A program made the translations under genes and the position numbers. A stretch of 64,000 nucleotides of DNA from Mycolicibacterium sp. 018/SC-01/001. GTDB lineage: Bacteria > Actinomycetota > Actinomycetes > Mycobacteriales > Mycobacteriaceae. The notes under the pieces were generated by a model. That model saw nothing but the letters and a program-made list of their open reading frames with translations, had not been told where the DNA came from and searched no databases. The first letter of the stretch is position 1; each line of letters begins with the position of its first letter. Shown piece after piece: positions 51,878 to 60,036 of the stretch. The stretch covers positions 62,001 through 126,000 of the forward strand of contig NZ_VKAA01000004.1 in the NCBI RefSeq assembly GCF_007096635.1, given 5' to 3'.

Positions 51878-52774
51878 CTATTTCTCGCACGCCGATACCG
51901 CTGCAGCACGGTCGCTTTCGGTGATCGCTAATTGATACTTGATGGCTACCCGCAGATACTTTGTCACGTACGGACAAGCGTAGGCCGCGTTGGGTGGCAG
52001 CCAGGCGCCCGGCCCGGAATCGGACTTTGCCTGATTGAGTTCCCCCGACACCGCTAGCAAGTTGTCGGTGTCGTTGGCGAACGCGACGCGCTTATCGTAT
52101 GGCCACGCCGCCGCACCAGCGTCCCACGCGCGTGCCAGGGCGAACACATGGTCGATTTCGACCCCCCGTGGATCTGCAGAGCTGAATTCGATCGTGGTTC
52201 CGCCATAGGGGTCGTCGAGCAGCCCCGCGATGACTTTGCAATCATGAGTGCCGGGTTTGAACTCGACGCGACGTAGCTGGCTGGCGAGCACCCGGTTGCG
52301 GGTGTCGCACCCGGTGCGTGCGATGTCTTTCCACGCCGGCCCGAAGACGCATCCGCGGCCGGGGCTGCAGCTGCGCTCGTATCCGGGAAGCTGCGGCAAT
52401 TCCGGCACCACGGTGAGTGATGACAGTAGATCGACCACCCGGCCGCCGGTGTCTGACGCCCGCCGGGTGCCGAGATCTGGTGTACCTTGCGCCGGCGATG
52501 GTGGGGGTGGCGCCGCCGATGGTGTCGGCGCGGGCTGCATTGCCGTCTGGGAGGACAACAGCGCCCAGCTCCCAATCCCTGCTATAGCCAATAGCGTGAC
52601 CGCGGCGATCGCCAGATATCTTGGGGCGATGCCTCGCGGCGGCGTAACTGCCGGGGCGGCACCTGCCGCAGTCGAGGGATTCTTTTCGCCCTCTGGCCCA
52701 AAGGGGTTGGCGTTCAACGGTGGCGTGTTTACACCGGTTGATTGGGAGTCGAACGGATTGAACGGATTGACCAC
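51878..52774 (-). CDS. Membrane-anchored DUF1524 (HNH-like) nuclease
   Basis: A 298-aa protein. The first 50 residues are disordered with NPF motifs (MVNPFNPFDSQ, NANPFGPEG). A single membrane helix (LAIAAVTLLAIAGIGSWALLSS, about 53-74) and a Pro/Ala linker lead to a DUF1524 domain: VEIDHVFALARAWDAGAAAWP (the catalytic D-H), VAFANDTDNLLAVSGELNQAKSDSGPG (the NLL and N-x-x-K parts). With the helix near the N-terminus and four or more cysteines in the mature part, the nuclease should lie outside the membrane. In the operon it is the candidate effector. Confidence 0.9.
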   Translation of the reverse strand: MVNPFNPFDSQSTGVNTPPLNANPFGPEGEKNPSTAAGAAPAVTPPRGIAPRYLAIAAVTLLAIAGIGSWALLSSQTAMQPAPTPSAAPPPPSPAQGTPDLGTRRASDTGGRVVDLLSSLTVVPELPQLPGYERSCSPGRGCVFGPAWKDIARTGCDTRNRVLASQLRRVEFKPGTHDCKVIAGLLDDPYGGTTIEFSSADPRGVEIDHVFALARAWDAGAAAWPYDKRVAFANDTDNLLAVSGELNQAKSDSGPGAWLPPNAAYACPYVTKYLRVAIKYQLAITESDRAAAVSACEK

Positions 52775-53935
52775 CTACTGGAGCCCCCTCCGCGACAGCA
52801 CCCACCGCAACGGATCGAGACATCGGAATGGGGCGAATCCCATCGGATTGAAGTGCGGATTGAGGGGTGAGTCTCCGAGCGCTGACACGGCGAAGAAGCG
52901 GTGGTCGTAACCGCGTCCGGTGTCGGGATTGGTCATGTTGCGCAGCGAAGGCGGGGCTTCAAGCTTCTGCAGCAGGCTTTGCACTTCGTAGTGCAGAAGT
53001 AGCCCGTCGTTGTCGTTGTACTGTTCGTGGAGTAGCCCAGGGTCGCGGCAGAAAGCGGCGCCAGCATTAGACATTATGGGTGCCCAGCGACTTTGGGCCA
53101 CTCTGCCCACGGCGTGCAGCGCGTCGAACTTGGATACGAGTACCGCGACGAGTGGGATTGCGCTGTCGCCGATCAGACGAAGAACGGTCGCCAGGGCGTT
53201 GCGCGGGTCTCCGCCCAGTCGTTCGTCGAACTCCACATCGTCGCGAAGGGCATCACGAATCTCGCGCACTTGGAAGGGATCGAACAGAAAAAAGACTCCG
53301 TCGGCGGCGGCGAAGAACGTTCCGGGCACTCCTGCGAGCTTGCCGAGTGACAGGTCCTCGCCGGCTACGTCGCGAATGGCGATGAATTGCTTTGTTCCGT
53401 TCCAGATACCCATGCTGAAAATCAGCGGATCGTGCTGGTAACTTTCGCCGACCTCTGATGACGTGGTCGACTCCAGAAGGCCCCGCTTCTCGTAGAACGG
53501 TGTCTCGTAGTGGGTCCTATAGTGGTCGGCGGTTTCTGCAGACGCATCGGCTAATTCGAGGCCGCGGCGCTCCAAGGCTCGCGCTAGCTGCTTGACCATG
53601 ACGGCGATATAGACAGACTTGCCGGTCGCTCGTGCACCAGCCATTGCTATACAAGTGACGTTGCCCATACGCCAGCCCGATGGAAGCCTGTAATGACAGA
53701 TGGGACAGACCTCGTGCACGTCCCCGTCCAGTTCCTGCCTCGCCTGCGCTTCCGGTCCCGGCGTACCCGGCGCGGGCACACCCGCGACGTGGTAGGTCAC
53801 CGTCTTGCCCATAAATGCTTCGTGACCGAGGAACTCGCTGGCCGCGGTATCGACGGTCGATTGACGTGGCCGGGTCTCGGTGAAGGACACGCGATCGGCG
53901 GGTAAAATGCGGAAGCATCGCGGGCATTTAGTCAT
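52775..53935 (-). CDS. Zinc-ribbon TRAFAC-type GTPase (DO-GTPase-like)
   Basis: A 386-aa protein. The zinc ribbon is split: CPRC at residues 4-7 and CPIC at 77-80. The G-domain follows: Walker A GARATGKS (100-107), the switch DVAGED (189-194; DxxG), and SKFD (268-271), an [N/T/S]KxD guanine motif. The helical tail includes YDHRFFAVSALGDSP, an SA(L) motif like G5. These together indicate a GTPase of the TRAFAC class, like the double-GTPase proteins of conflict systems, rather than an ATPase. It abuts the nuclease (0 bases) and the vWA gene (4 bases). Confidence 0.8.
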   Translation of the reverse strand: MTKCPRCFRILPADRVSFTETRPRQSTVDTAASEFLGHEAFMGKTVTYHVAGVPAPGTPGPEAQARQELDGDVHEVCPICHYRLPSGWRMGNVTCIAMAGARATGKSVYIAVMVKQLARALERRGLELADASAETADHYRTHYETPFYEKRGLLESTTSSEVGESYQHDPLIFSMGIWNGTKQFIAIRDVAGEDLSLGKLAGVPGTFFAAADGVFFLFDPFQVREIRDALRDDVEFDERLGGDPRNALATVLRLIGDSAIPLVAVLVSKFDALHAVGRVAQSRWAPIMSNAGAAFCRDPGLLHEQYNDNDGLLLHYEVQSLLQKLEAPPSLRNMTNPDTGRGYDHRFFAVSALGDSPLNPHFNPMGFAPFRCLDPLRWVLSRRGLQ

Positions 53936-53939
53936 TCGA

Positions 53940-54926
53940 TCACCTAGTTGCAGCCCGGAGCGGAGCCACTAGGGCTGCGACGGCAGCATCGATCAAGTGC
54001 GGATTGGCGTGGTAGAAGGACTCTGCGCTGACGCCTTGACTGGGTGGTGGCAGCACCGCGCCGTCGAAACCCGTTGTTCGATCACCGGAACCGATCAAAT
54101 TTATCCATCCGACACCCAGATAACCAGGCACGGTCCGTGAGGGCGCGTCGGTGATAACCACAGTATGCTGCACCGTTTCAGATATCCGGTCGACGGCCGA
54201 GTCGATATCGGCTCCGATACCGAACCCATTGGCTGCCATCGCATCGCGCACTCGAGTTCGCAGCTCGGCCAACGATCCGCCGGCGACGTCGGTGACGTCC
54301 CGCCCGGCCAGTACGGTACGCACAGGTTGATCGCCGGACACGGCGGCTGCCAAACCCGCAAAGATATCGATGGCGACGTCGAGGGTTCCGTCGGCCACCA
54401 TTCGCGCCATCGAGGCGGACGTGTCGACAACGCAGCCGACGGTGATGTCGAGCGCCGCGCCGAAGGCATCGACGCCGAGCGCACCCCGGCAAGCGACGCG
54501 TGCCCGATTGGCCAACGCGGGTAGGGGCGTGTCCTCTCCGCCGATTCGCCGCACCGAGATGGCGTCAACCCCCGCGGGGGCCAGTTTGATCAGATCGACC
54601 GTTTCCCGGCCTGACACCTCATGAGGTGCAACCTGTACGTCGTCGCTGTTGACGTCCCTGGTGTCCGGAGCGACAGCCAAATAGAGCGTGGTGCCCTCGG
54701 CGAACTGGCGGTGGCCGCCAGCGGGGACTGCCGATATCACCAATTCGGTGTCGACGTAGGGCACAATCAGCAGGTCGGGTCTGTCCTCCATCACCGGTGA
54801 GGTTCCGCTGGCGACCCGTGCCACCAGCCGAGCTCTCGCCTCCCGTCCGCCGACCGACAAAGAGATGGTCAACGCCCGATGCGGTAGGCGAGCCGAGTCG
54901 GTGCCGTCCAGCAAATAGGTAGCCAC
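53940..54926 (-). CDS. vWA-domain protein with N-terminal beta domain
   Basis: A 328-aa protein. Residues 1-125 are beta-rich (RALTISLSVGGREAR, DLLIVPYVDTELVISAVPAGGH) with no known family. Residues 160-310 form a vWA domain: MIDAS motif CVVDTSASMARM (DTSAS at 168-172), the later HTVVITDAPSR, with an Asp as in the third metal-binding loop. VWA domains form metal-dependent contacts with AAA or GTPase partners. It is 13 bases after GAP1 and 4 bases before the GTPase gene, so the three products probably form one complex. Confidence 0.85.
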   Translation of the reverse strand: MATYLLDGTDSARLPHRALTISLSVGGREARARLVARVASGTSPVMEDRPDLLIVPYVDTELVISAVPAGGHRQFAEGTTLYLAVAPDTRDVNSDDVQVAPHEVSGRETVDLIKLAPAGVDAISVRRIGGEDTPLPALANRARVACRGALGVDAFGAALDITVGCVVDTSASMARMVADGTLDVAIDIFAGLAAAVSGDQPVRTVLAGRDVTDVAGGSLAELRTRVRDAMAANGFGIGADIDSAVDRISETVQHTVVITDAPSRTVPGYLGVGWINLIGSGDRTTGFDGAVLPPPSQGVSAESFYHANPHLIDAAVAALVAPLRAATR

Positions 54927-54939
54927 GCAGTCCTCCAGT

Positions 54940-57597
54940 CTAGAAGTTCGGCCTCAGGAAGCCACGTCGGGAGCCACCCTCATCGAGGCTGTATTGGTGC
55001 AACCACGCTCGTGCAGCGCGGGCGTATCCTTCAAAAAACCGCTCTGCCTCCTCCGCCCCCATTGATCGGACCTGCTCCCACGCGCAGTCCCGCAGGCCTT
55101 TGACCTCGGTGGGGCCCGAATAATGTTGGCGCTCAATAAGATCGGCTAAAACTGCCCCCTCCAGGCCGGTCCCCTGTTCGTCCTCGGTTAGCAGCGCGGG
55201 CACATCGAATCCGCCGATACGCTGAAGGAGTGAGCGGCCCGCAAACCATTCGACGTCGAGTGTGCCAAGGCGGGTGTGTTCGGCGAGTGCAGTAGCGAGA
55301 GTCGCGGACTGAGTATCGAGACGCTGAGCGAGGGCTTGCGCCGTGGCGTCCTGCAAATTGGCCCACTTGTCTCCACGCATCTGGGCGATGACGAACAGGA
55401 CGGCCAATACTTCGATCAGTTCGTCGGCGGCCATTGACACGTGGTCGATCGACGGGAATTGGTCATAAACGTATTGGGCATCGGCCAACGCTTGCGCGAG
55501 CTGTTCGTCGGTCCACGGGCCGGTAGCTGGGTGCAGGGCCCGCAATCTGGCCGCGGTCAACGCGAAGCGATCCAGGCCAGGACCAGCACTATCATTTGGG
55601 CGCGAGGCTAGAACCGTGATTAGTTGGTTGGGTACTGCCTCGTACAGCAGTGCGGCGGCCGCCGCCGCGGGGGCGATGCGTGACGGCTGCTGTGCCATCA
55701 TCGCGGCGAGGTCGTTCGCATCGATGTGGCTCACGCGAGAGATCGCGTCGATAAGGCGCCTGCAGTCCTCATCCTCGAGTCCCTCCGCGTCGAGTGCGAG
55801 ATACGCACCGTCAGCGGCCAATCGATCTTTCTTCTCTCCGACTACCGCGTGCAGTGGCCCCTCCAGTGTCGCCAGAATGTAATGCGCCAACAACTTGCGG
55901 TCGAAGGCATACGGGTTGGCGGGCACGACTGGCTCGGGCTGGTCATCGCCGAACAACCATGCCCACAGGGAAATGTCGAGTTGGTACAGCGTTGCCTCTG
56001 GAAGCGTAGCTACCGCGGGCCGCAAATCACGTTCTCGTGTAAATACGCTTATCGCTGTATCGGCGCGCAGGATATTCGCCGTGGCCGCGGATTCCAACGC
56101 CGTGACCGCGTGGGCGATGAGCCCGCGCAGGGGTGTGCTCGAACGGTGCGGGCCTGACTCCGGTGCGCATAGCCGTCCGAGCAGCTCCGCGATGCGCACG
56201 GCCAAATGTAGTACTTCCGGAGCGGCGGAATCGGGATACTGACCCCGCACTTGCGCCAACGCTGCACCGATGACAGGCTGGGCCTCTTCTAAGCTGACGA
56301 CCTCGACCTGCGGCACGTCGTTCAGGGGACCTAGTTCCAGCCACTTCATGTCGGCCAGCGCGGTTTGGAGCAGCCGTCGCGCTGCGGTGGCAACGCCCAC
56401 GCCACGGGTGTGCGCGCGCGTTAATCGGACGAGCGATTCCGGCGCGTCGGCGGGGGCGGTGGCGGCGCCAGCCTCGGCCACGATGTCAGCAATCCAGTCG
56501 ACCGCCTGAGGGTTGGCCGGTTGGTCATCGGCCACGACGTGATTGGCATCCTTGTGGTACTCCTGCAGGGCAGGATCGCGGCGCACCGCTACCGCCAGTG
56601 GCCAGGCGGGACTGAGGTCAACGTCGCCGACGGCGGCTGCAATTGCGTCTTGATCGCCAATGATCTTGGTGGCGGTACGCGCGCTTTCCAGCACACCTTC
56701 GGCGAGCACAGACCATCCGGTTACTGCGACATGGCCGTGTGAGGTTCGGTGGCTAGAGCCGGGCTGACCGATACCTGGCTCTTCGGCGTCATCGATTACC
56801 ACCCACTGTCCTGCAGCAGCCTTCGTGGTCGCGTCTTCCGAAACAACGACGAGGTGAGTACCGCGCCTGAGGTCGGTGACAGCGAGGTTTGGATCGTCAT
56901 GGCTGCACCAGCTGAATCGCCGCGCTGCGCCAGGTGACATGAAGTAGCTCACGGCGGCGATCCACATGACGCCGATGCCGGGCTCGTGCGTGATAAGCAT
57001 GATGCCGGGCCCGCCCGCCATAGCCGCGTAGACGGCATCGAGCAGGACTCGAAACACGCTTTGCCTGTCGATTGTCGTGCCAGTGAGGAATTGGACTACC
57101 GACTCGACACTGATGCCGGCGCCGGGCTGGGGCAGGTCGTCTTCGTCGAGTGTCGTGGCGGCAACGTCGGCGGCCCCAAAGGGCCGCAGCCACTTCGGGG
57201 AATCCCACAACTGAACGGGACGCAGCGGCGACGGGCATCGCACGTTTCGATCAAGAAGAACATGAGCCATCACGTTCCCGGGGCGGCCGGTGCCGTCGGC
57301 GCCTGCATCAACGGTGTGCCAGTAGGCGGCAGAGTCGCTGGTCAGCGGGGCGTAGGCGAGCCGGGCGGGTCGGCCGCTGATCTCCTCCTGGGTCGGATAT
57401 GCAGGCAGCGGTCTACCGACGTCGAAGCGGGTCACGATTCGACTCGTCAATGCCTGACGCTCAGTGGGGGTGAGCTCGCCGGTTTCGGCTTTTATTTGCC
57501 ATCCCCCGGAGGAGGAATCGTCATCGAAGGATGTGTAGATGAGTTGGGCAAATTGTGTGGTCGACTGTGCCGTGTCGTTCGGCATGGGCGAGCTCAC
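54940..57597 (-). CDS. GAP1-like (GTPase-associated) large protein
   Basis: An 885-aa protein from GTG 57597, which overlaps the upstream stop (GTGA) and has GGGAG 7 bases before; ATG 57585 is an alternative. The N-terminus FAQLIYTSFDDDSSSGGWQIKA, then RPARLAYAPL and GRPGNVMAHVLLD (about residues 10-115) match the GAP1-N type domain I know from GTPase-associated conflict systems. The long C-terminal part is helical with no catalytic motif (ARLRALHPATGPWTDEQLAQAL). It may be the sensor or scaffold for the GTPase. The label is from memory and needs a profile search. Confidence 0.7.
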   Translation of the reverse strand: MSSPMPNDTAQSTTQFAQLIYTSFDDDSSSGGWQIKAETGELTPTERQALTSRIVTRFDVGRPLPAYPTQEEISGRPARLAYAPLTSDSAAYWHTVDAGADGTGRPGNVMAHVLLDRNVRCPSPLRPVQLWDSPKWLRPFGAADVAATTLDEDDLPQPGAGISVESVVQFLTGTTIDRQSVFRVLLDAVYAAMAGGPGIMLITHEPGIGVMWIAAVSYFMSPGAARRFSWCSHDDPNLAVTDLRRGTHLVVVSEDATTKAAAGQWVVIDDAEEPGIGQPGSSHRTSHGHVAVTGWSVLAEGVLESARTATKIIGDQDAIAAAVGDVDLSPAWPLAVAVRRDPALQEYHKDANHVVADDQPANPQAVDWIADIVAEAGAATAPADAPESLVRLTRAHTRGVGVATAARRLLQTALADMKWLELGPLNDVPQVEVVSLEEAQPVIGAALAQVRGQYPDSAAPEVLHLAVRIAELLGRLCAPESGPHRSSTPLRGLIAHAVTALESAATANILRADTAISVFTRERDLRPAVATLPEATLYQLDISLWAWLFGDDQPEPVVPANPYAFDRKLLAHYILATLEGPLHAVVGEKKDRLAADGAYLALDAEGLEDEDCRRLIDAISRVSHIDANDLAAMMAQQPSRIAPAAAAAALLYEAVPNQLITVLASRPNDSAGPGLDRFALTAARLRALHPATGPWTDEQLAQALADAQYVYDQFPSIDHVSMAADELIEVLAVLFVIAQMRGDKWANLQDATAQALAQRLDTQSATLATALAEHTRLGTLDVEWFAGRSLLQRIGGFDVPALLTEDEQGTGLEGAVLADLIERQHYSGPTEVKGLRDCAWEQVRSMGAEEAERFFEGYARAARAWLHQYSLDEGGSRRGFLRPNF

Positions 57598-60035
57598 TGC
57601 GGAGCTCCCGGTGGGGGAATGTCTGGGCTGAAGAACAGGGTCTGCACTGGCGGGTCGGCGAGTGCGTATCTCTTGGTTGTGTCTGCTTGGGATGTGAGGA
57701 ACAGCCGGAAGTAACCGCGCTGCAGTGTCCAATCGGCCCGCCATCCAGTGACATGCCTACCTTTTTTAAGTTCCTGGATCAAACACTGGGGCAGCCGTTC
57801 ATCGCCGTCGGGCGAATAGAAGTACACCAGCTCGCCATCGCTCGGGCTCAGCGGCAAGCGATCCCGTCGGTTCACCATCGTCAATGCGATCGAGGAGTCG
57901 ACCTCGAGGTCGGTGGCGAGGTGCAATTCGTTGAGGTAACGCGTGGGGTCGTTGCGTTGCGGAACGAGCTGATAGTAAATGCGGTGCAATCCCGCATAGT
58001 GCAGCGCCGTCGGCTCGCCCGGTATTGCCTCGCGCTGTGAGTAATTCACCGGGACGAGCACCACAGTACAGCCTTTGGCTTCAAGCTGTTTGTCGAAGAT
58101 TACGCCCCCGTCGCGTTCGTACTTGGCCTGCCAGATCTCGTCAACGGGCTTGTTGCGCTGCACAATTTCATCGACGGCCATGGTCGGGCCGCCCACGTAG
58201 ACCAAAACCGATGCCGCCTCCGCAGGCCAGCCGAACGTCACCATCTCAGTGTCAAAGCGTTCGATGATCTCCGCATTGCTCACCGGCGGCAATTGACGCG
58301 TCTCAACCTGCGTGACGCCGACACGGACTTCCTCACCGAGGACTGTCACCGGGGTGACGTACACCCGCGGCCAATCCGGTGGAAACGCCACCCCCGCGAT
58401 GCGGGCCCGGTCCTCGCCGAATCTTTCGGTCGGTCCATGAATCCGATTCTCCTCGCGAAAACCGTCAACTATTGACAGCCGTGACTGAGTGAGGTCGCGT
58501 TGCTGTCCCACATCGGCTCGTGGGCGGGAATCGGCCCAGTAGATCTTGACTCGGCCGATTGGTGGCGCGGTCCAGACGATGTCGACGCGCCCCGATTCGA
58601 CCGCGCTAGGCGTTATCGAGAGATCCACGACAGGCGTGAGCGTTACGGGAATTGTGACCTCGTGCTCGACTGGCCGGGATAGTTGGGTGATCCCGTCAAT
58701 CGCAATCTCTGCACACGCGCGGTAGAGGTACCGCAAACCGGGTTCGGCATCCCAGTCGGCGAAGCCGTCCACATTGGCTTGACCGCGACAGATCTCGTGC
58801 TGCGGATCGTCTATCCGTGCGACGCCGTCGAGTGGTATGCGGTATACCTTTACCCGGTGCGCTCCGGGAAACACGGTCCACTCGCCAGAAATTCGGCCTT
58901 CTGTAATGTGAATTTCGAAGTCCGACACCGGACTTATTTCATGCCCTTTCGCCAAAAGGAAGGGATTGTTTCGGGCGGCGTCGTCCTGATCAACGCCGAC
59001 GTGGCACCACACCTGATAGGACCGCACGGCCGTGCGGAGTGGGCGCCGGTCCTCGACTTGCAGGGCTGTGGTCGCCCCGACAAGGTCACCGGCTTCGGGT
59101 TTGCGTGGCGGGGAACCGTCGGCTGCCACGACGCGATAGATCACCATTTTGCCGGCCTCGGGCACGAAGGCCTCGAACGACAACCGGACACCCGCTTCCA
59201 ATGGGGTGATCTTGATCTGTCGCGGCGTCGCGGTGTCGCGTTGAGAATCTGGTGTTACGTAACGGTATTCGCAGAAGTCGTCGTGGGTCAGGTGTAGCAA
59301 GCCCACCTGTGCACGCGGCACGTTCCGGTGTTCATGCTCTGACGGTGGGGTGGCGGTCACGCTGGCTTCTGGGCGCGGCGGAGGCGCAGTCCGAGCAGGC
59401 GTCACCCCTGGAGGCGACGACGGTGTGTTACTTGCAGTTGTAGAGGTGATTGAGCGGTCGAACCGGGCAATGATTTCGGCGATCTCACGAGCCAGATACG
59501 CCGCTTGCCCCGGTAGCTTCTTGCCAATCGTCTCGGCATCGGTGTAGCCGAATTTGACGAGGTTCCGCAGGGTGGTCACCTTGATCAAATCCGCCCCGTC
59601 GGCGCCATCAGCAATGCGCCGCTCGCGCCAGGCGACGAGCTCGTCTGTGACAGAGACCTCCTGAGCGGCGATGGCTTCGTCAGGGGCGACGTGTGACTGG
59701 ATGGGCGGCGCTGATTCGCGTGCGACGACGGGTACTTCCTCTGTCGCCGCGGATGCGGTCGCTCCGATGGGCCCGTTCGGCCGGACGTACTCGTCCGACA
59801 GCGACCGGACTATCTCGTCGGAGACGACACCAAATCTCTGTTGTTTGATGACGTAATCGATCGTATGCCCCCATGCGTGGGCAGCTACCGATGTGATGCG
59901 GTCGCGCCACGCCGTGGGCTCTGCGGCGATGTCGGCTAGTTCGGCGCTGCTGGGCACAGGGTAGCCCTGAGCCGAGGCCCAGTGAGCCCACTTAGTTAGG
60001 GCTTCGAGGCGGCGCTCCGTCTTGACGTCGGACAT
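57594..60035 (-). CDS. Large beta-rich protein with Fn3-like repeats
   Basis: An 813-aa protein from ATG 60035; the open frame extends to 60167 but the extra part overlaps the upstream gene. Residues 1-200 are helical (RRLEALTKWAHWASAQGYPVPSS) with a low-complexity part. From about 250 on it is repeated beta sandwiches: APPIGRVKIYWADSRP, VDIVWTAPP, and ASVLVYVGGPTMAVDE resemble fibronectin type III modules. No enzymatic motif is seen. It probably acts as a binding or scaffold subunit. It is one base after the upstream gene and overlaps GAP1 by four. Confidence 0.7.
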   Translation of the reverse strand: MSDVKTERRLEALTKWAHWASAQGYPVPSSAELADIAAEPTAWRDRITSVAAHAWGHTIDYVIKQQRFGVVSDEIVRSLSDEYVRPNGPIGATASAATEEVPVVARESAPPIQSHVAPDEAIAAQEVSVTDELVAWRERRIADGADGADLIKVTTLRNLVKFGYTDAETIGKKLPGQAAYLAREIAEIIARFDRSITSTTASNTPSSPPGVTPARTAPPPRPEASVTATPPSEHEHRNVPRAQVGLLHLTHDDFCEYRYVTPDSQRDTATPRQIKITPLEAGVRLSFEAFVPEAGKMVIYRVVAADGSPPRKPEAGDLVGATTALQVEDRRPLRTAVRSYQVWCHVGVDQDDAARNNPFLLAKGHEISPVSDFEIHITEGRISGEWTVFPGAHRVKVYRIPLDGVARIDDPQHEICRGQANVDGFADWDAEPGLRYLYRACAEIAIDGITQLSRPVEHEVTIPVTLTPVVDLSITPSAVESGRVDIVWTAPPIGRVKIYWADSRPRADVGQQRDLTQSRLSIVDGFREENRIHGPTERFGEDRARIAGVAFPPDWPRVYVTPVTVLGEEVRVGVTQVETRQLPPVSNAEIIERFDTEMVTFGWPAEAASVLVYVGGPTMAVDEIVQRNKPVDEIWQAKYERDGGVIFDKQLEAKGCTVVLVPVNYSQREAIPGEPTALHYAGLHRIYYQLVPQRNDPTRYLNELHLATDLEVDSSIALTMVNRRDRLPLSPSDGELVYFYSPDGDERLPQCLIQELKKGRHVTGWRADWTLQRGYFRLFLTSQADTTKRYALADPPVQTLFFSPDIPPPGAPQ

Positions 60036-60036
60036 G

